A stretch of 64,000 bases of DNA from Virgibacillus sp. NKC19-16. Its GTDB lineage: Bacteria; Bacillota; Bacilli; Bacillales; Amphibacillaceae. The stretch is from positions 1,980,001 to 2,044,000 of the forward strand of contig NZ_CP074373.1 of assembly GCF_021560035.1 (NCBI RefSeq), written 5' to 3'. Below, piece by piece: positions 45,476 through 55,544 of this stretch. Below the pieces are notes generated by a model that saw nothing but the letters and a program-made list of their open reading frames with translations, was not told the DNA's origin and ran no database searches. How positions within the stretch are numbered: the stretch's first letter is position 1; each line of letters starts with the position of its first letter. The position numbers were made by a program, and so were the translations under genes.

Positions 45476-47140
45476 CTATTCTCCCAAAACTTCCTCAGCA
45501 ATATTTACAGCATGATCGCCAATTCTTTCCAAATTGCTAAGAATATCAACAAATACAATGCCGGCAGATCCGCTGCATTGACCTTCATTCACTCGTATAA
45601 TGTGTTTTTTACGATAATTCCGTTCCATTTTATCTATTTGATCTTCTTTTTGAATGACCGCAAGTGCATCTTCTCTGCTCATTTGATCAAGTGATTGTAC
45701 GGCTTGTTTCACTGTCATGATTGTCAAATCGAACATGTTATTAAGATCTTCCTGCGCTTGAGGTGTTATATAAACCTTGTGCGATATTTTATAGTCAATT
45801 AATTCAAGAATGTTTTCAAAGTGATCTCCAATCCGCTCAATATCACGAACTGAATCCATTAATGCTGTGTGTTTTGCACTATCGGCCTCTGATAGAGTGC
45901 CTGCAGATATATTAATTAGATATTCGGTTATTTTTTGATCTAAATTGTTTAGAGCCCCTTCTACCTGCACAGCCATCTCAGAATGCTTTTGCTGATTCGT
46001 TGTCAAATACAGGTTTGTTTCTTCTAAACCTTTTGATGCGTATTCCCCCATGCGAATAATCTCGGATTTTGCTTGATCCAGCGCTAATGCAGATGATTGT
46101 TGAATAAAAATTGGATCCAAATGTTTTGGCTTATATTCGATAATCGTATCTTCACCTGGAACTAACTTTGTAACAAGCCATGCGAGTGCACCAATAAATG
46201 GAAATTGTATGATTGTATTAGCGATATTAAAACTTCCGTGCGCAAATGCTATCGTCATCTCTTCATTTAAAGCGAACTGTTCTTGTAAAAACATGACGTA
46301 TTGTGTAAATACACCCAACAATAAAATACCAATTGTTGCACCTAATACATTGAAAATAACATGTGTAAAAGCCGCTCTTTTTGCTGCCACAGAGGCCCCT
46401 AAAGAAGCCAGTACGGCAGTAATTGTTGTCCCTATATTATCACCGAACAACACTGGTAATGCTGCTTCCAAACTGATGGCACCTTGAGCAAATAAACCTT
46501 GTAATATTCCTATCGTTGCACTGGAACTTTGTACAATCAGTGTAAACACTGTCCCTATTACGACACCTAAAATAGGCGTTTCACTCATGCTTACCGTCAG
46601 TTCCTGAAAGGACTCCAAACTGCGTAATGGTGACATTCCACTACTCATTAATTCCAAACCAAAAAACAAGGCACCAAAGCCAAATATCGCTTGTCCCACT
46701 GCAGTAACTTTTTGATGTTTAAAGAAGAATAATAGAAAAGCACCTACTGCAATAATTGGTAAAGCATATGCGCCCAAGTCGATACCAATAATAAACGCTG
46801 TTACCGTTGTACCAATATTGGCACCCATAATAACACCAATAGCTTGTCTGAATGTCATAAATCCAGCATTCACAAGTCCAACTGTTAACACTGTTGTACC
46901 AGAACTACTTTGAATCAGTATAGTTACAATGATACCAGCTAAAACTCCCAAAAAAGGATTGCTTGTAAATTTATCCAGAATGTCTCTTAATCGGTCACCA
47001 GCTGATTTTTGCAGGCCTTCCCCCATATACTTTATACCAATAAGAAAAATACCTAATCCGCCAATGAACTCAAATAACAATGTTTGTACATCGATATCCA
47101 CTTGTTGTATCGCCCCTTTATTCATGTTGAATCTTGTCAC
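45476..47140 (-). CDS. Na/phosphate cotransporter with PhoU-like domain
   Basis: 554 aa. Two inverted Na/Pi repeats, each with the QSSSGTT / QSSSAT signature (about residues 76 and 202), nine or so membrane helices up to about residue 325, then a helical PhoU-like cytoplasmic domain (IERIGDHFENI, LERIGDHAVNI). Takes up phosphate with sodium, or exports it. Start GTG at 47140 has a close ribosome site; a later ATG is possible. Confidence 0.92.
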   Translation of the reverse strand: MTRFNMNKGAIQQVDIDVQTLLFEFIGGLGIFLIGIKYMGEGLQKSAGDRLRDILDKFTSNPFLGVLAGIIVTILIQSSSGTTVLTVGLVNAGFMTFRQAIGVIMGANIGTTVTAFIIGIDLGAYALPIIAVGAFLLFFFKHQKVTAVGQAIFGFGALFFGLELMSSGMSPLRSLESFQELTVSMSETPILGVVIGTVFTLIVQSSSATIGILQGLFAQGAISLEAALPVLFGDNIGTTITAVLASLGASVAAKRAAFTHVIFNVLGATIGILLLGVFTQYVMFLQEQFALNEEMTIAFAHGSFNIANTIIQFPFIGALAWLVTKLVPGEDTIIEYKPKHLDPIFIQQSSALALDQAKSEIIRMGEYASKGLEETNLYLTTNQQKHSEMAVQVEGALNNLDQKITEYLINISAGTLSEADSAKHTALMDSVRDIERIGDHFENILELIDYKISHKVYITPQAQEDLNNMFDLTIMTVKQAVQSLDQMSREDALAVIQKEDQIDKMERNYRKKHIIRVNEGQCSGSAGIVFVDILSNLERIGDHAVNIAEEVLGE

Positions 47141-47282
47141 ATACCTCTACCATTATTAAATGAATATGAAGGATTTGTAAAGGATCTTCTTAAATAATTT
47201 ACAATAACTTAACATTTCTCTTATTTTATCTTTTTATTATTGTTTACATTTGAAAACGTGTTATTCGAAAGTGAAAAAGAAA

Positions 47283-47310
47283 ATCCCCCATGAAAACCCA
47301 TGGAAGACTG
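47283..47310 (-). terminator. Short terminator after nfeD
   Basis: CCATG ... CATGG stem followed on the minus strand by GGGGATTTTCTTTTT. Confidence 0.5.
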
Positions 47311-47320
47311 CTTCTGAATA

Positions 47321-47956
47321 TTATTCTTTTATCTTTTCAACAAGTATTTTCGTACCATCTACCTGCACAACACGAACGGGCGTATCCTTAGAAACCCATT
47401 GTCCATTTGAAACGGCACTATAATCTTTCTTATTGATCCGAATGGTTCCCGTCGGTCTTAAATCATTTAACGTGATACCTTCCTCGTTAACCAAAGCTTC
47501 ATATTCCATGTTCATGGAATTATAACCAGCTTCCTTTGTTAATTGATCTTTTAACGTAATCTTTGTCCACATTTCTCTTCGTTTGAATACTTTCAGGAAA
47601 AAGAAAGAAGCGCCTCCACCTAGTAGGACTCCAATAACCGCATACAATCCCGAAGTAAGATCCGGAGCAGCTAAGGCAACTGAAGCTAACATTGCAGCTA
47701 AGCCGAGCGTAGCAAGCGTCCCATCGTTTACCACTTTTCCATCAATGATAATAAGTAATATTCCTGCAAAATAAATAATAAGCATGAAGATAAAGGAGCC
47801 TGTTTCTACATATGCTCCAAAATATACGGTAATAAATCCGACTCCTAATAATGCAAATAATCCGCGCATATTAACTAAAACTTCACCAATTAAAAATAAT
47901 GTGCCCAATCCGGTAATAACAAGGCCTATCCATGTTAAAGAAAATATATCCAACAT
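47321..47956 (-). CDS. NfeD family membrane protein
   Basis: 211 aa. Four to five membrane helices (to about residue 125) and a C-terminal OB-fold (NDLRPTGTIRINKKDYSAVS ... VRVVQVDGTKILVEK), the NfeD architecture without a ClpP-like protease domain. Such proteins partner with flotillins in membrane organisation. AGGAAGGAGG site. No flotillin gene in the window. Confidence 0.9.
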   Translation of the reverse strand: MLDIFSLTWIGLVITGLGTLFLIGEVLVNMRGLFALLGVGFITVYFGAYVETGSFIFMLIIYFAGILLIIIDGKVVNDGTLATLGLAAMLASVALAAPDLTSGLYAVIGVLLGGGASFFFLKVFKRREMWTKITLKDQLTKEAGYNSMNMEYEALVNEEGITLNDLRPTGTIRINKKDYSAVSNGQWVSKDTPVRVVQVDGTKILVEKIKE

Positions 47957-48025
47957 ATTTCCTCCTTCCTACTAAATTGTACGTGTTACCATTATAAATT
48001 GTTTCAATAAAAAAGGGGTAAAAAT

Positions 48026-48358
48026 ATGGATTTCATTAAAAAAACTTTTATATTTGTACTAATTATATTACTTGGTATTAGTATATATAACGACTTAACA
48101 TTAGGGAATTCTCAAGAAAATAAAATAAATCGTATCCAACAGCCAGCCACTGATATAAATTTTACTGTTCTTCAAATAAAAGTGGAGCCCGGAGATACTG
48201 TTTTATCCATTGTAGAGCGAATAAACAACAATAGGAATCTTGAAAAAATGGATCTCACACAAATTTTAACAGATTTTAACACCATAAATCCATCAATTGA
48301 TCCACATAACCTCGATCCTCACACTTATTATTATTTCCCTCTATATAATACGCCATAA
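48026..48358 (+). CDS. yqfZ: YqfZ-like protein with LysM-type domain
   Basis: 110 aa. An N-terminal membrane helix (TFIFVLIILLGISIYNDL) and a LysM-like domain (VLQIKVEPGDTVLSIVERIN ... YYYFPLY). Matches B. subtilis YqfZ, a forespore-expressed gene, by size and context. Peptidoglycan binding is inferred. Confidence 0.75.
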   Translation: MDFIKKTFIFVLIILLGISIYNDLTLGNSQENKINRIQQPATDINFTVLQIKVEPGDTVLSIVERINNNRNLEKMDLTQILTDFNTINPSIDPHNLDPHTYYYFPLYNTP

Positions 48359-48359
48359 A

Positions 48360-48395
48360 AATAAGGGCTGAACAATTTCAGCCCTTACCTTATTT
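48360..48395. terminator. Terminator between yqfZ and yqfX
   Basis: TAAGGGCTGAA ... TTCAGCCCTTA stem between convergent genes. Confidence 0.85.
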
Positions 48396-48783
48396 ACATG
48401 AAAGGAAGAATAAAAAGTGTAATGATAATCGAAATCGCCCCTGCGGCAATCGCGATATTACCTAAGGTATCTGCACCACGGGCTCTGGAAATGAATCCCA
48501 GAATAATCCCCGCACCACCTAAGATGATTGGCATCATAAAATAGGATATGATGGATAAGGCTACTCCTATCCAACCATACGTACTATTTACCTCTGTATC
48601 CAAGTGTGAGTTCTGTTCACCTACAGGTTTTCGATCTCTGGTATGATCATCTGCTGTTACTTCGCTGGCAAATTCTTCATTCCTGGAACTATCTGGTTCT
48701 ATGCGGACATAATCCTTATTTTTTTGTTGCCCTTCATGATTCGGTCCGACATTTTGATTCCGTTGGTTATTAAATTCATCCAT
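48394..48783 (-). CDS. yqfX: YqfX family membrane protein (DUF4190-like)
   Basis: 129 aa. A polar N-terminal half is followed by two membrane helices (GWIGVALSIISYFMMPIILG and NIAIAAGAISIIITLFIL) joined by a GFISRARGADTLGN loop. Order next to yqfZ and yqfT fits B. subtilis. Function unknown. Confidence 0.85.
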   Translation of the reverse strand: MDEFNNQRNQNVGPNHEGQQKNKDYVRIEPDSSRNEEFASEVTADDHTRDRKPVGEQNSHLDTEVNSTYGWIGVALSIISYFMMPIILGGAGIILGFISRARGADTLGNIAIAAGAISIIITLFILPFM

Positions 48784-48930
48784 AGCTAAGACCTCCCTTA
48801 TTTCTAGATTGAGGTACGTCTATAGTTTATGGATTTATCGTCATTTAACTATGTTATATTTTGCCAAGAACTTAGCAACTTTTTACGAATGCCGCATATA
48901 GTGAATAGAATCTGTTAAGGGAGTATGATT

Positions 48931-49218
48931 ATGTCAATTTTTATTAAAGAATTAGTAAGAAAAAAATTAAAACAGCTTTCACCTGAAGAATTATTTCATT
49001 ACGGGAAACAATATGGTTTTTCACTAAGTCAATCCGAAGCCCGGGAAATAACAACATATTTAAAAGCGGGGTCGTTTGATCCATTTCGTGCAGAGGATCG
49101 AGAGAAGATGTTTAAAGAGCTTGCCCGCATAACGAATGTAGACACCGCTAAAAAAGCACGTCTTTTATTTAATGAATTGATTAAATCGTATGGTGTGGAC
49201 TATTTGTTTACAGAGTAG
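48931..49218 (+). CDS. yqfT: DUF2624 family protein YqfT
   Basis: About 95 aa, all soluble and helical (QLSPEELFHYGKQYGFSLS ... LFNELIKSYGVDYLF). AAGGGAG selects the ATG at 48931. Sits before nfo as in B. subtilis. Function unknown. Confidence 0.88.
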   Translation: MSIFIKELVRKKLKQLSPEELFHYGKQYGFSLSQSEAREITTYLKAGSFDPFRAEDREKMFKELARITNVDTAKKARLLFNELIKSYGVDYLFTE

Positions 49219-49223
49219 AATAA

Positions 49224-49262
49224 AAGGAATAACACCATTAGGAGCAGTGTTATTCCTCTTTT
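49224..49262 (+). terminator. Terminator after yqfT
   Basis: AGGAATAACAC ... GTGTTATTCCT followed by CTTTT. Confidence 0.85.
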
Positions 49263-49263
49263 A

Positions 49264-49492
49264 GAGGTGTCCAAAAAGTCCGGTAAAAATGACACTTCGT
49301 AGGGGATCTTTTGCTAAAACCGCCCACGTCCTGTGGGCAACGCAGAAGTTACCACAACACGCGAGAAGCTCGTTGGCTTGTTTCTCCGCTCCTTGGAAAA
49401 GAAAACCGCTTTGCCTGCGTGCAAGATCGTCTGCTTGAAACTACGCCGCCTCGAACTTCTCGTCCTTTTTATCCTCCTTTTTGAACACGCAC
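49264..49492. repeat. MITE-like GC-rich repeat next to nfo
   Basis: A 229-bp block clearly richer in GC than its surroundings with ends GTGTCCAAAAAG and, reversed, GTGTTCAAAAAG. It contains a CCCAC/GTGGG hairpin and a meaningless 65-aa frame on the minus strand (basic, Arg/Ser-rich). It abuts the nfo stop codon. Confidence 0.6.
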
Positions 49493-49497
49493 TTTTA

Positions 49498-50391
49498 TCA
49501 AGTATTAACAATTTTATCTTTTAATTCACTATCAAAGGTTCCTTCTTTAATCATATCGATTTCAAATTTATATGGCGCTTTTTTATTCTTTTTATCCTCA
49601 CCAACAAATGGTGTTTCCAATATTTTCGGAAGATCTTGTAATTGTGGATGTTTAATGACATATTCCAATGCATCGAAACCAATATACCCAAATCCAATAT
49701 TCTCATGACGATCTTTATGAGCTCCTCGATCATTCTTACTGTCGTTCACATGTACAACTTTCAGACGATCCACACCGATAATTTTATCGAAATGATTTAA
49801 TACCCCATCAAAATCTTGAACAACATTATACCCTGCATCATGTATATGACATGTATCCATACATACAGATAATTTCTCATTCTCTGTTACTCCATCAATA
49901 ATTTTTGCCAGTTCATCAAATGTTCGTCCTATTTCTGAACCTTTACCTGCCATCGTTTCAAGTGCTATTTGAACGTCTTTATCTTTCTCTAGGACTTCGT
50001 TTAAGCCCTCGACGACTTTCTTGATCCCTTCATCAGCACCTGCTCCTACATGTGAACCAGGATGAAGCACGATTTGTTTTGCACCTATGGCTGCTGTTCG
50101 ATCAACTTCATTACGCAAAAAATTAACACCCAAATCAAATGTTTCCGGCTTTACCGTATTACCAATATTAATGATGTACGGGGCATGGACGACAATATCA
50201 GAAATACCATTTTCTACCATATGCTCTCTGCCGTTCATAATATTTAACTCTTCTACCGGCTTCCGTCTTGTATTTTGTGGCGCTCCTGTATAGATCATAA
50301 ACGTATTAGCTCCATATGAAGCCGCTTGTTCACTTGATCCCAAAAGCATTTTCTTTCCATTCATCGATACATGTGATCCAATTTTTAGCAA
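49498..50391 (-). CDS. nfo: Endonuclease IV (AP endonuclease)
   Basis: 297 aa TIM-barrel enzyme. Zn ligands are visible in [40 protein letters not shown] and [15 protein letters not shown]. It incises DNA at abasic sites; in spores it protects during germination. The start is TTG with AGGTGG upstream. 24 bases after cshB. Confidence 0.95.
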   Translation of the reverse strand: MLKIGSHVSMNGKKMLLGSSEQAASYGANTFMIYTGAPQNTRRKPVEELNIMNGREHMVENGISDIVVHAPYIINIGNTVKPETFDLGVNFLRNEVDRTAAIGAKQIVLHPGSHVGAGADEGIKKVVEGLNEVLEKDKDVQIALETMAGKGSEIGRTFDELAKIIDGVTENEKLSVCMDTCHIHDAGYNVVQDFDGVLNHFDKIIGVDRLKVVHVNDSKNDRGAHKDRHENIGFGYIGFDALEYVIKHPQLQDLPKILETPFVGEDKKNKKAPYKFEIDMIKEGTFDSELKDKIVNT

Positions 50392-50415
50392 ATTAGTCCA
50401 CCTCTCCCTTTATTT

Positions 50416-51732
50416 CTATTTCTTGTATTTATTCTTCGCTAATTGCTTTTTAATAGAGGACTGTTGCTGTTTCATTTTTTTCTTATAGCCTGGTTTTACT
50501 TTCTTTGTTTTACGCACCTGTTTCCATGCTTCTTTATCTATATTTGTTGTTTTTTCATTTCGTAAATTACGCTCATTCCATGGCTTCACCTTTTGCCACT
50601 CGCCACCTTTAACATCAGTATAATTAAACGTCAGCCCATTTTGCTCCAGTTTTTCGATAAGTTTAATATCGGTTTCCCGGTAAAGGCTTATCGCTGTTCC
50701 TTCCATTCCGGCTCTTGCTGTTCTGCCTACACGGTGAATATAGAAGTCCTCCTCTTTCGGAAGCTGTGCATTGATAATGTGACTAACACCCTTAATATCG
50801 ATTCCTCTTGCAGCTAAATCGGTCGCAACAATATATTGATACTTTAGATTTTGAATTTCTTTAAGAACCCTTTTACGTTCACGTGGGGTGAGTCCTCCAT
50901 GGATAATGCCAGCTTCCAATCCTCTTTGCTGTAGAGAAGCAGCTAGTTTATCTGCAATGTCTTTCCCATTTGTGAAAATAATCGCCAAATAAGGTTGAAT
51001 TGTATTGGATATCTCCATAAGGATGTCAGCCTCGTCCCGATGCTTTACATCAATTAAATAATGTTCCATCGTCTCCGGTGAAAAGTGATCATCCACCTTA
51101 ACATGTAATGGATTTTCTAGATATTTGTTAAAAAAGTGCTGTAATCGTTGTGGAATTGTCGCTGAAAAGGCCAGTATTTGAATATCTTCACGTGAGCGAA
51201 CTAATAATTGATCCACTTCCTTAATAAAACCTAGATCAAGCATTAAATCTGCTTCATCAATAACAAATGAAGTAGCAGAAAAAATGGAAACAGCATCTTC
51301 TTTCACTAAGTCCAAAATCCTTCCAGGTGTTCCGACAATAATATGCGGCGGTTCTTTTAGCTTTTCTATCGTCTTTTGTTTATCTGTTCCACCTACTAAA
51401 AGCTTTGCGATCCATCTGCCGTCTTTATCCGCATAATGAATCATTTTTTTGACTTCATTATAAATTTGGGTTGCAAGCTCTCTTGTAGGTGCTGTTATAA
51501 CAAACTGCACCTGTCGTTTACTTACATTGATCTGATTAAACAATGGCAGCAAATAGGCATGTGTCTTTCCTGAACCAGTACGAGACTTACCAATAACACT
51601 TTTTCCTTTTAAAACTGCTGGAATAACCTGTTGCTGTATTTCGGTAGGACGTGAAAATTCCAACCGTTCGATAACATTATACAACACTGGATGAAAAGAA
51701 AAGCTATTGAAATTATTGTTTTCGTTTTCCAT
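50416..51732 (-). CDS. cshB: DEAD-box RNA helicase CshB
   Basis: About 438 aa. All helicase motifs: SRTGSGKTHAYL, PTRELATQ, DEAD (VIDEADLML), SAT, ARGIDI and HRVGRTARAG. A basic Lys/Gln-rich tail follows (KPGYKKKMKQQQ), suited to RNA binding. AAGGAG picks the ATG at 51732. Acts in RNA unwinding, notably at low temperature in B. subtilis. Confidence 0.93.
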   Translation of the reverse strand: MENENNNFNSFSFHPVLYNVIERLEFSRPTEIQQQVIPAVLKGKSVIGKSRTGSGKTHAYLLPLFNQINVSKRQVQFVITAPTRELATQIYNEVKKMIHYADKDGRWIAKLLVGGTDKQKTIEKLKEPPHIIVGTPGRILDLVKEDAVSIFSATSFVIDEADLMLDLGFIKEVDQLLVRSREDIQILAFSATIPQRLQHFFNKYLENPLHVKVDDHFSPETMEHYLIDVKHRDEADILMEISNTIQPYLAIIFTNGKDIADKLAASLQQRGLEAGIIHGGLTPRERKRVLKEIQNLKYQYIVATDLAARGIDIKGVSHIINAQLPKEEDFYIHRVGRTARAGMEGTAISLYRETDIKLIEKLEQNGLTFNYTDVKGGEWQKVKPWNERNLRNEKTTNIDKEAWKQVRKTKKVKPGYKKKMKQQQSSIKKQLAKNKYKK

Positions 51733-51771
51733 AAATAGTACTCCTTCTTGATGAATGGTGTTCATCATTTC

Positions 51772-52881
51772 TTACATAAATTGAAATGGTTCTGTATTTA
51801 CTCGTGACACGATAACTTCTACATTGTCATTTTGAAGCTTGTTATCTAAATAATCTTTTGTACCTTTTTTCATTACTGTTTCAATATAATGTCCTGGGTC
51901 GATTACAGATAATCCACGTTGCCAGGCGTCTTGTGCTGTATGGAAAGACATATCACCAGTTATATATACATCTGCTCCCTTTTCCTTAGCGATATCAATA
52001 TATTTTTCCCCACTGCCCCCCAAAACCGCTACCTGTTTCACTTCTTTCGATAAATCTCCAATAACTCGAAGATGCGTGATACCAAAAGCGGTTTTAACTT
52101 GTCCACAAAAAGCTTCCAGCGTCATTTGCTGATCAAGGGTTCCAATCCTTCCAATTCCTAAAGCTTTCCCTTTGTTATCTAGTGGAAAAATATCATAGGC
52201 AGGCTCTTCATATGGATGTGCGTCTATTATAGCACGTATAACCTGCGTGAGTTTTTCAACTTGTACAATTGATTCTATTTTAAACTCATCAACCTTTTCC
52301 AATTCATTTTGCTTTCCGATATATGGGTTTGTTCCTTCGAGTGGTTTAAATGTGCCTTGACCTGCTGATTGAAATGTGCAATGACTATAATTTCCAATGT
52401 GTCCTGCTCCACCAATATCAAAAGCCTCTCGCACATCATTTATATGTGAACCGGGAACATAGACAGCAATTTTATACAATTTTTGCCTGTCTGTTTCTGC
52501 AAGTATTTCACGCGATTTTATGTCTAAAGCGTCACATAACATATCATTTACACCACCAGTGGCTATATCTAAACTAGTATGTGATGCATATACGGAAATA
52601 TTATGTTGCATTAGCTTTTGAACAATACGACCTTGTGGCGTATCAATATTAATTTTTTTCATAGGTTTAAATAAAAGTGGATGATGTGCAATAATAAGAT
52701 CAACTTTATTTTCAATGGCTTCATCAACAACAGATTCGAGTACGTCTAACGTGACCATTACTTTTTTTACGGTATTATTATAAGACCCAATTTGTAAGCC
52801 GGGATTATCCCAGTCATAGGAAAGACTGCTAGGCGCCCACTGCTCAATTAAATTAAAAATATCCGAATTTATTTTAGTCAT
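51772..52881 (-). CDS. yqfO: Nif3-like dinuclear metal center protein YqfO
   Basis: 369 aa. N-terminal and C-terminal Nif3 halves with metal residues in IAHHPLLFKP, ASHTSLDIATGG and DPGHYIETVMK, and an inserted domain (about 130-235, YVPGSHINDVREAF) as in the Bacillus long form. Exact activity unsettled. Overlaps trmK by 8 bases. Confidence 0.92.
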   Translation of the reverse strand: MTKINSDIFNLIEQWAPSSLSYDWDNPGLQIGSYNNTVKKVMVTLDVLESVVDEAIENKVDLIIAHHPLLFKPMKKINIDTPQGRIVQKLMQHNISVYASHTSLDIATGGVNDMLCDALDIKSREILAETDRQKLYKIAVYVPGSHINDVREAFDIGGAGHIGNYSHCTFQSAGQGTFKPLEGTNPYIGKQNELEKVDEFKIESIVQVEKLTQVIRAIIDAHPYEEPAYDIFPLDNKGKALGIGRIGTLDQQMTLEAFCGQVKTAFGITHLRVIGDLSKEVKQVAVLGGSGEKYIDIAKEKGADVYITGDMSFHTAQDAWQRGLSVIDPGHYIETVMKKGTKDYLDNKLQNDNVEVIVSRVNTEPFQFM

Positions 52882-53587
52882 CGCATAAAACCTCCTTCAT
52901 CCATCTTAATTCAGTTTCAAATCGCTCTATTTTCTCTATATCCTGTACTTTCCCTTTCTTCATTTGGTTAATGACAAAGTACAACTTCTCATATTCAATT
53001 TTCCATTTTTTGTAAAATGCTTTTGTTTTGTTTTTTAATAATAAAGGACCAAAGAGTAATTGCTGTTCTTTCCTATCGTCTGCGTATGGACTCTTTACTT
53101 CTCCCCTATCAGCAACAATAATTTCGTAAATATGCCCGCTATCTTCGACTATTTCTTCATTTGTAATCGTAAACGCGTTCTCTAAAAACCATCTGCGGAT
53201 ACTTCTTGCATCTATATTGGGCTGGGCGATAATTCGTTGCACCGAATGCAGCTTTCCTGCACCTTCTCCCAATATGGATCTAATCAGTGTTCCACCCATA
53301 CCTGCAATAACAAGCTGGCTAATTTCATCTGTTTTTAAAACTTGCAATCCGTCACCTAATCTAACCTCAACGACATCTGACAGCCCATATAAACTCACGT
53401 TATCGGCTGCGCTACGGGCTGGACCCTTATTTATTTCACCAGCGATAGCCCTTGCCGTCCTATCATGCATACAAACAAAACAGGGTAGATAAGCATGATC
53501 TGAGCCAATATCGGCAAAAAAAGCACCCTTAGGCAGATAAGATGCAACTTTGTTCAACCGTTTTGATAACTTAATCCTATTCCTCAT
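52874..53587 (-). CDS. trmK: tRNA (adenine-N1)-methyltransferase TrmK
   Basis: 237 aa. SAM-binding motif FFADIGSDHAYLP and catalytic region VIAGMGGTLI. It methylates A22 in tRNA. Followed immediately by yqfO in a conserved pair. Confidence 0.93.
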   Translation of the reverse strand: MRNRIKLSKRLNKVASYLPKGAFFADIGSDHAYLPCFVCMHDRTARAIAGEINKGPARSAADNVSLYGLSDVVEVRLGDGLQVLKTDEISQLVIAGMGGTLIRSILGEGAGKLHSVQRIIAQPNIDARSIRRWFLENAFTITNEEIVEDSGHIYEIIVADRGEVKSPYADDRKEQQLLFGPLLLKNKTKAFYKKWKIEYEKLYFVINQMKKGKVQDIEKIERFETELRWMKEVLCDD

Positions 53588-53610
53588 TAAATCTCCACTT
53601 TCCAGCTAAA

Positions 53611-53646
53611 AAGAAAAGCTTTCTGATAATAGCAGAAAGCTTCCCT
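53611..53646 (-). terminator. Terminator after cccA
   Basis: GAAGCTTTCTG ... CAGAAAGCTTTTC stem followed by TTTTT on the minus strand. Confidence 0.85.
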
Positions 53647-53669
53647 GATATATATTTCGTACTACATTA

Positions 53670-54083
53670 TTATTGACCTTCTGCCAACCATGTTGCAATC
53701 GCTGCTGCTTGATCATCGCCAACAAGGCCACCAGGCATGCCGCCATCTGTACCATTAATAATAATTTCTTGAATTTCTTCTTCTGATAATCTGTTGCCAA
53801 CCTCTGCTAATTCAGGACCAGCTCCACCGGATAAGTCAGAACCGTGACAGCTTGCACAATTCGCTTCAAAAACTTCGGACGGATCTTCCGTTGTTTCTCC
53901 ACCTTGGGATTCTCCACCGGATCCTTCTTCTCCTTGTGACTCTTCCTGCTGCTCTTCTCCATTGCCTTCTTCAGCTTGTTGAATATCTTCACGTTGTCCT
54001 ACACCAATAATAGAAATAACCAGGACCGTGAGTATCCCTAAAACAGCAATAACAGCATAAGGGATGACTGGATTTCTTTTCAT
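53670..54083 (-). CDS. cccA: Cytochrome c550, membrane-anchored
   Basis: 137 aa. A membrane anchor (VIPYAVIAVLGILTVLVIS), an acidic Glu/Gly/Ser linker (about 33-67) and a small class I cytochrome domain with heme motif CASCH and axial Met near GGMPGG. Carries electrons outside the membrane to an oxidase. Precedes sigA as in B. subtilis. Confidence 0.93.
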   Translation of the reverse strand: MKRNPVIPYAVIAVLGILTVLVISIIGVGQREDIQQAEEGNGEEQQEESQGEEGSGGESQGGETTEDPSEVFEANCASCHGSDLSGGAGPELAEVGNRLSEEEIQEIIINGTDGGMPGGLVGDDQAAAIATWLAEGQ

Positions 54084-54329
54084 TGTATTTTCCTCCTTAT
54101 GTATAATCCATATTTTTCTACATTGAAAAAGACTATATATATTTTACTCCATATTTCAATTAGTTTAAAGAGATACGATGTGAAAATTTGTTAAAAAGAT
54201 ATAAAAAACATAAAAGAATTCCCAAATGGTTCATATTATTCACGAAGAAAATAATTTTTAATATGAATTTGCAATCCATAAAGAATTAGAGTAAAATAAC
54301 TATAAAGAATTGAAAACGATAACACAATC

Positions 54330-54385
54330 AGAAAAAAAGAATAATAGCTAAGTCATTGTTCACATAATCGGTGACCAATGACTTA
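54330..54385 (-). terminator. Probable terminator after sigA
   Basis: TAAGTCATTG ... CAATGACTTA with an inner TCAC/GTGA pairing; a T-rich tract follows after ten bases on the minus strand. Confidence 0.5.
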
Positions 54386-54391
54386 AACATA

Positions 54392-55513
54392 TTAATCTAA
54401 AAAGTCTTTTAGTCGTTTACTTCTGCTTGGATGCCTTAGTTTACGAAGTGCTTTTGCCTCTATTTGGCGAATTCTTTCTCTAGTTACACCAAATACTTTC
54501 CCAACTTCTTCTAAGGTTCTGGTTCTGCCATCATCAAGACCGAAACGTAGGCGTAAGACATTTTCTTCGCGATCAGTAAGTGTATCAAGAACATCTTCAA
54601 GTTGCTCTTTTAGAAGTTCGTATGCAGCATGATCAGATGGTGAGACTGCTTCATGATCCTCGATGAAATCGCCTAAATGGGAATCATCTTCTTCACCGAT
54701 TGGAGTTTCCAGTGATACAGGTTCTTGTGCTATTTTAAGAATATCACGAACCTTATCAGGTGTTAGCTCCATTTCTTCACCGATTTCTTCCGGTGTCGGC
54801 TCACGTCCTAAATCTTGCAATAATTGCCGTTGCACGCGGATAAGTTTGTTAATGGTTTCTACCATGTGAACCGGTATACGGATCGTTCTTGCCTGATCGG
54901 CGATAGCACGTGTTATTGCCTGACGGATCCACCACGTTGCATATGTGCTGAATTTAAAGCCTTTTCGGTAATCAAATTTTTCCACTGCTTTGATTAAACC
55001 CATATTTCCTTCTTGAATAAGGTCAAGAAATAGCATACCTCGCCCAACATAACGCTTTGCAATACTGACAACCAGGCGTAAATTTGCTTCGGATAGGCGC
55101 CGCTTCGCTTCTTCATCACCTTTTTCAATACGGGTGGCAAGATCAATTTCCTCAGCAGCTGACAATAAATCAACACGACCTATTTCTTTTAAATACATAC
55201 GAACAGGATCGTTAATTTTTATGCCTAATGGGACACTTAAATCATTTACGTTAAACTCTTCTTCTTTCGCTATTTGTTGCATATTGGGATCATCTTCCGA
55301 CTCGCCGATTACTTCTACACCTTGTTCTGAAAGATGCTCATAAAATTCGTCCATTTGGTCTGATTCAATAGCGAAATTAGACAAGCGATCTGCAACTTCT
55401 TCATAAGCTAAAACACCGCGCTTTTTACCAGCCTCTACCAATTGTTCTTTGGCTTGTTCCAGTGTTTGTTCTGTTTCATTTTGCTTTGTTTGTGAAGGCT
55501 TATTTTCGGCCAT
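54392..55513 (-). CDS. sigA: RNA polymerase primary sigma factor
   Basis: 373 aa. Region 1.1 at the N-terminus, region 2 with [17 protein letters not shown] and [10 protein letters not shown] (-10 recognition), region 3, and region 4 with [20 protein letters not shown] (-35 recognition). Directs housekeeping transcription. GGAAGGAGG site, 31 bases after dnaG. Confidence 0.98.
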   Translation of the reverse strand: MAENKPSQTKQNETEQTLEQAKEQLVEAGKKRGVLAYEEVADRLSNFAIESDQMDEFYEHLSEQGVEVIGESEDDPNMQQIAKEEEFNVNDLSVPLGIKINDPVRMYLKEIGRVDLLSAAEEIDLATRIEKGDEEAKRRLSEANLRLVVSIAKRYVGRGMLFLDLIQEGNMGLIKAVEKFDYRKGFKFSTYATWWIRQAITRAIADQARTIRIPVHMVETINKLIRVQRQLLQDLGREPTPEEIGEEMELTPDKVRDILKIAQEPVSLETPIGEEDDSHLGDFIEDHEAVSPSDHAAYELLKEQLEDVLDTLTDREENVLRLRFGLDDGRTRTLEEVGKVFGVTRERIRQIEAKALRKLRHPSRSKRLKDFLD

Positions 55514-55544
55514 GAGTCCCCCTCCTTCCAGACTACATTGTAAT

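Noticed and set aside
49314-49511. 65-codon basic frame on the minus strand
   Set aside because: Lies inside the GC-rich repeat and overlaps the end of nfo; best seen as a by-product of the repeat.
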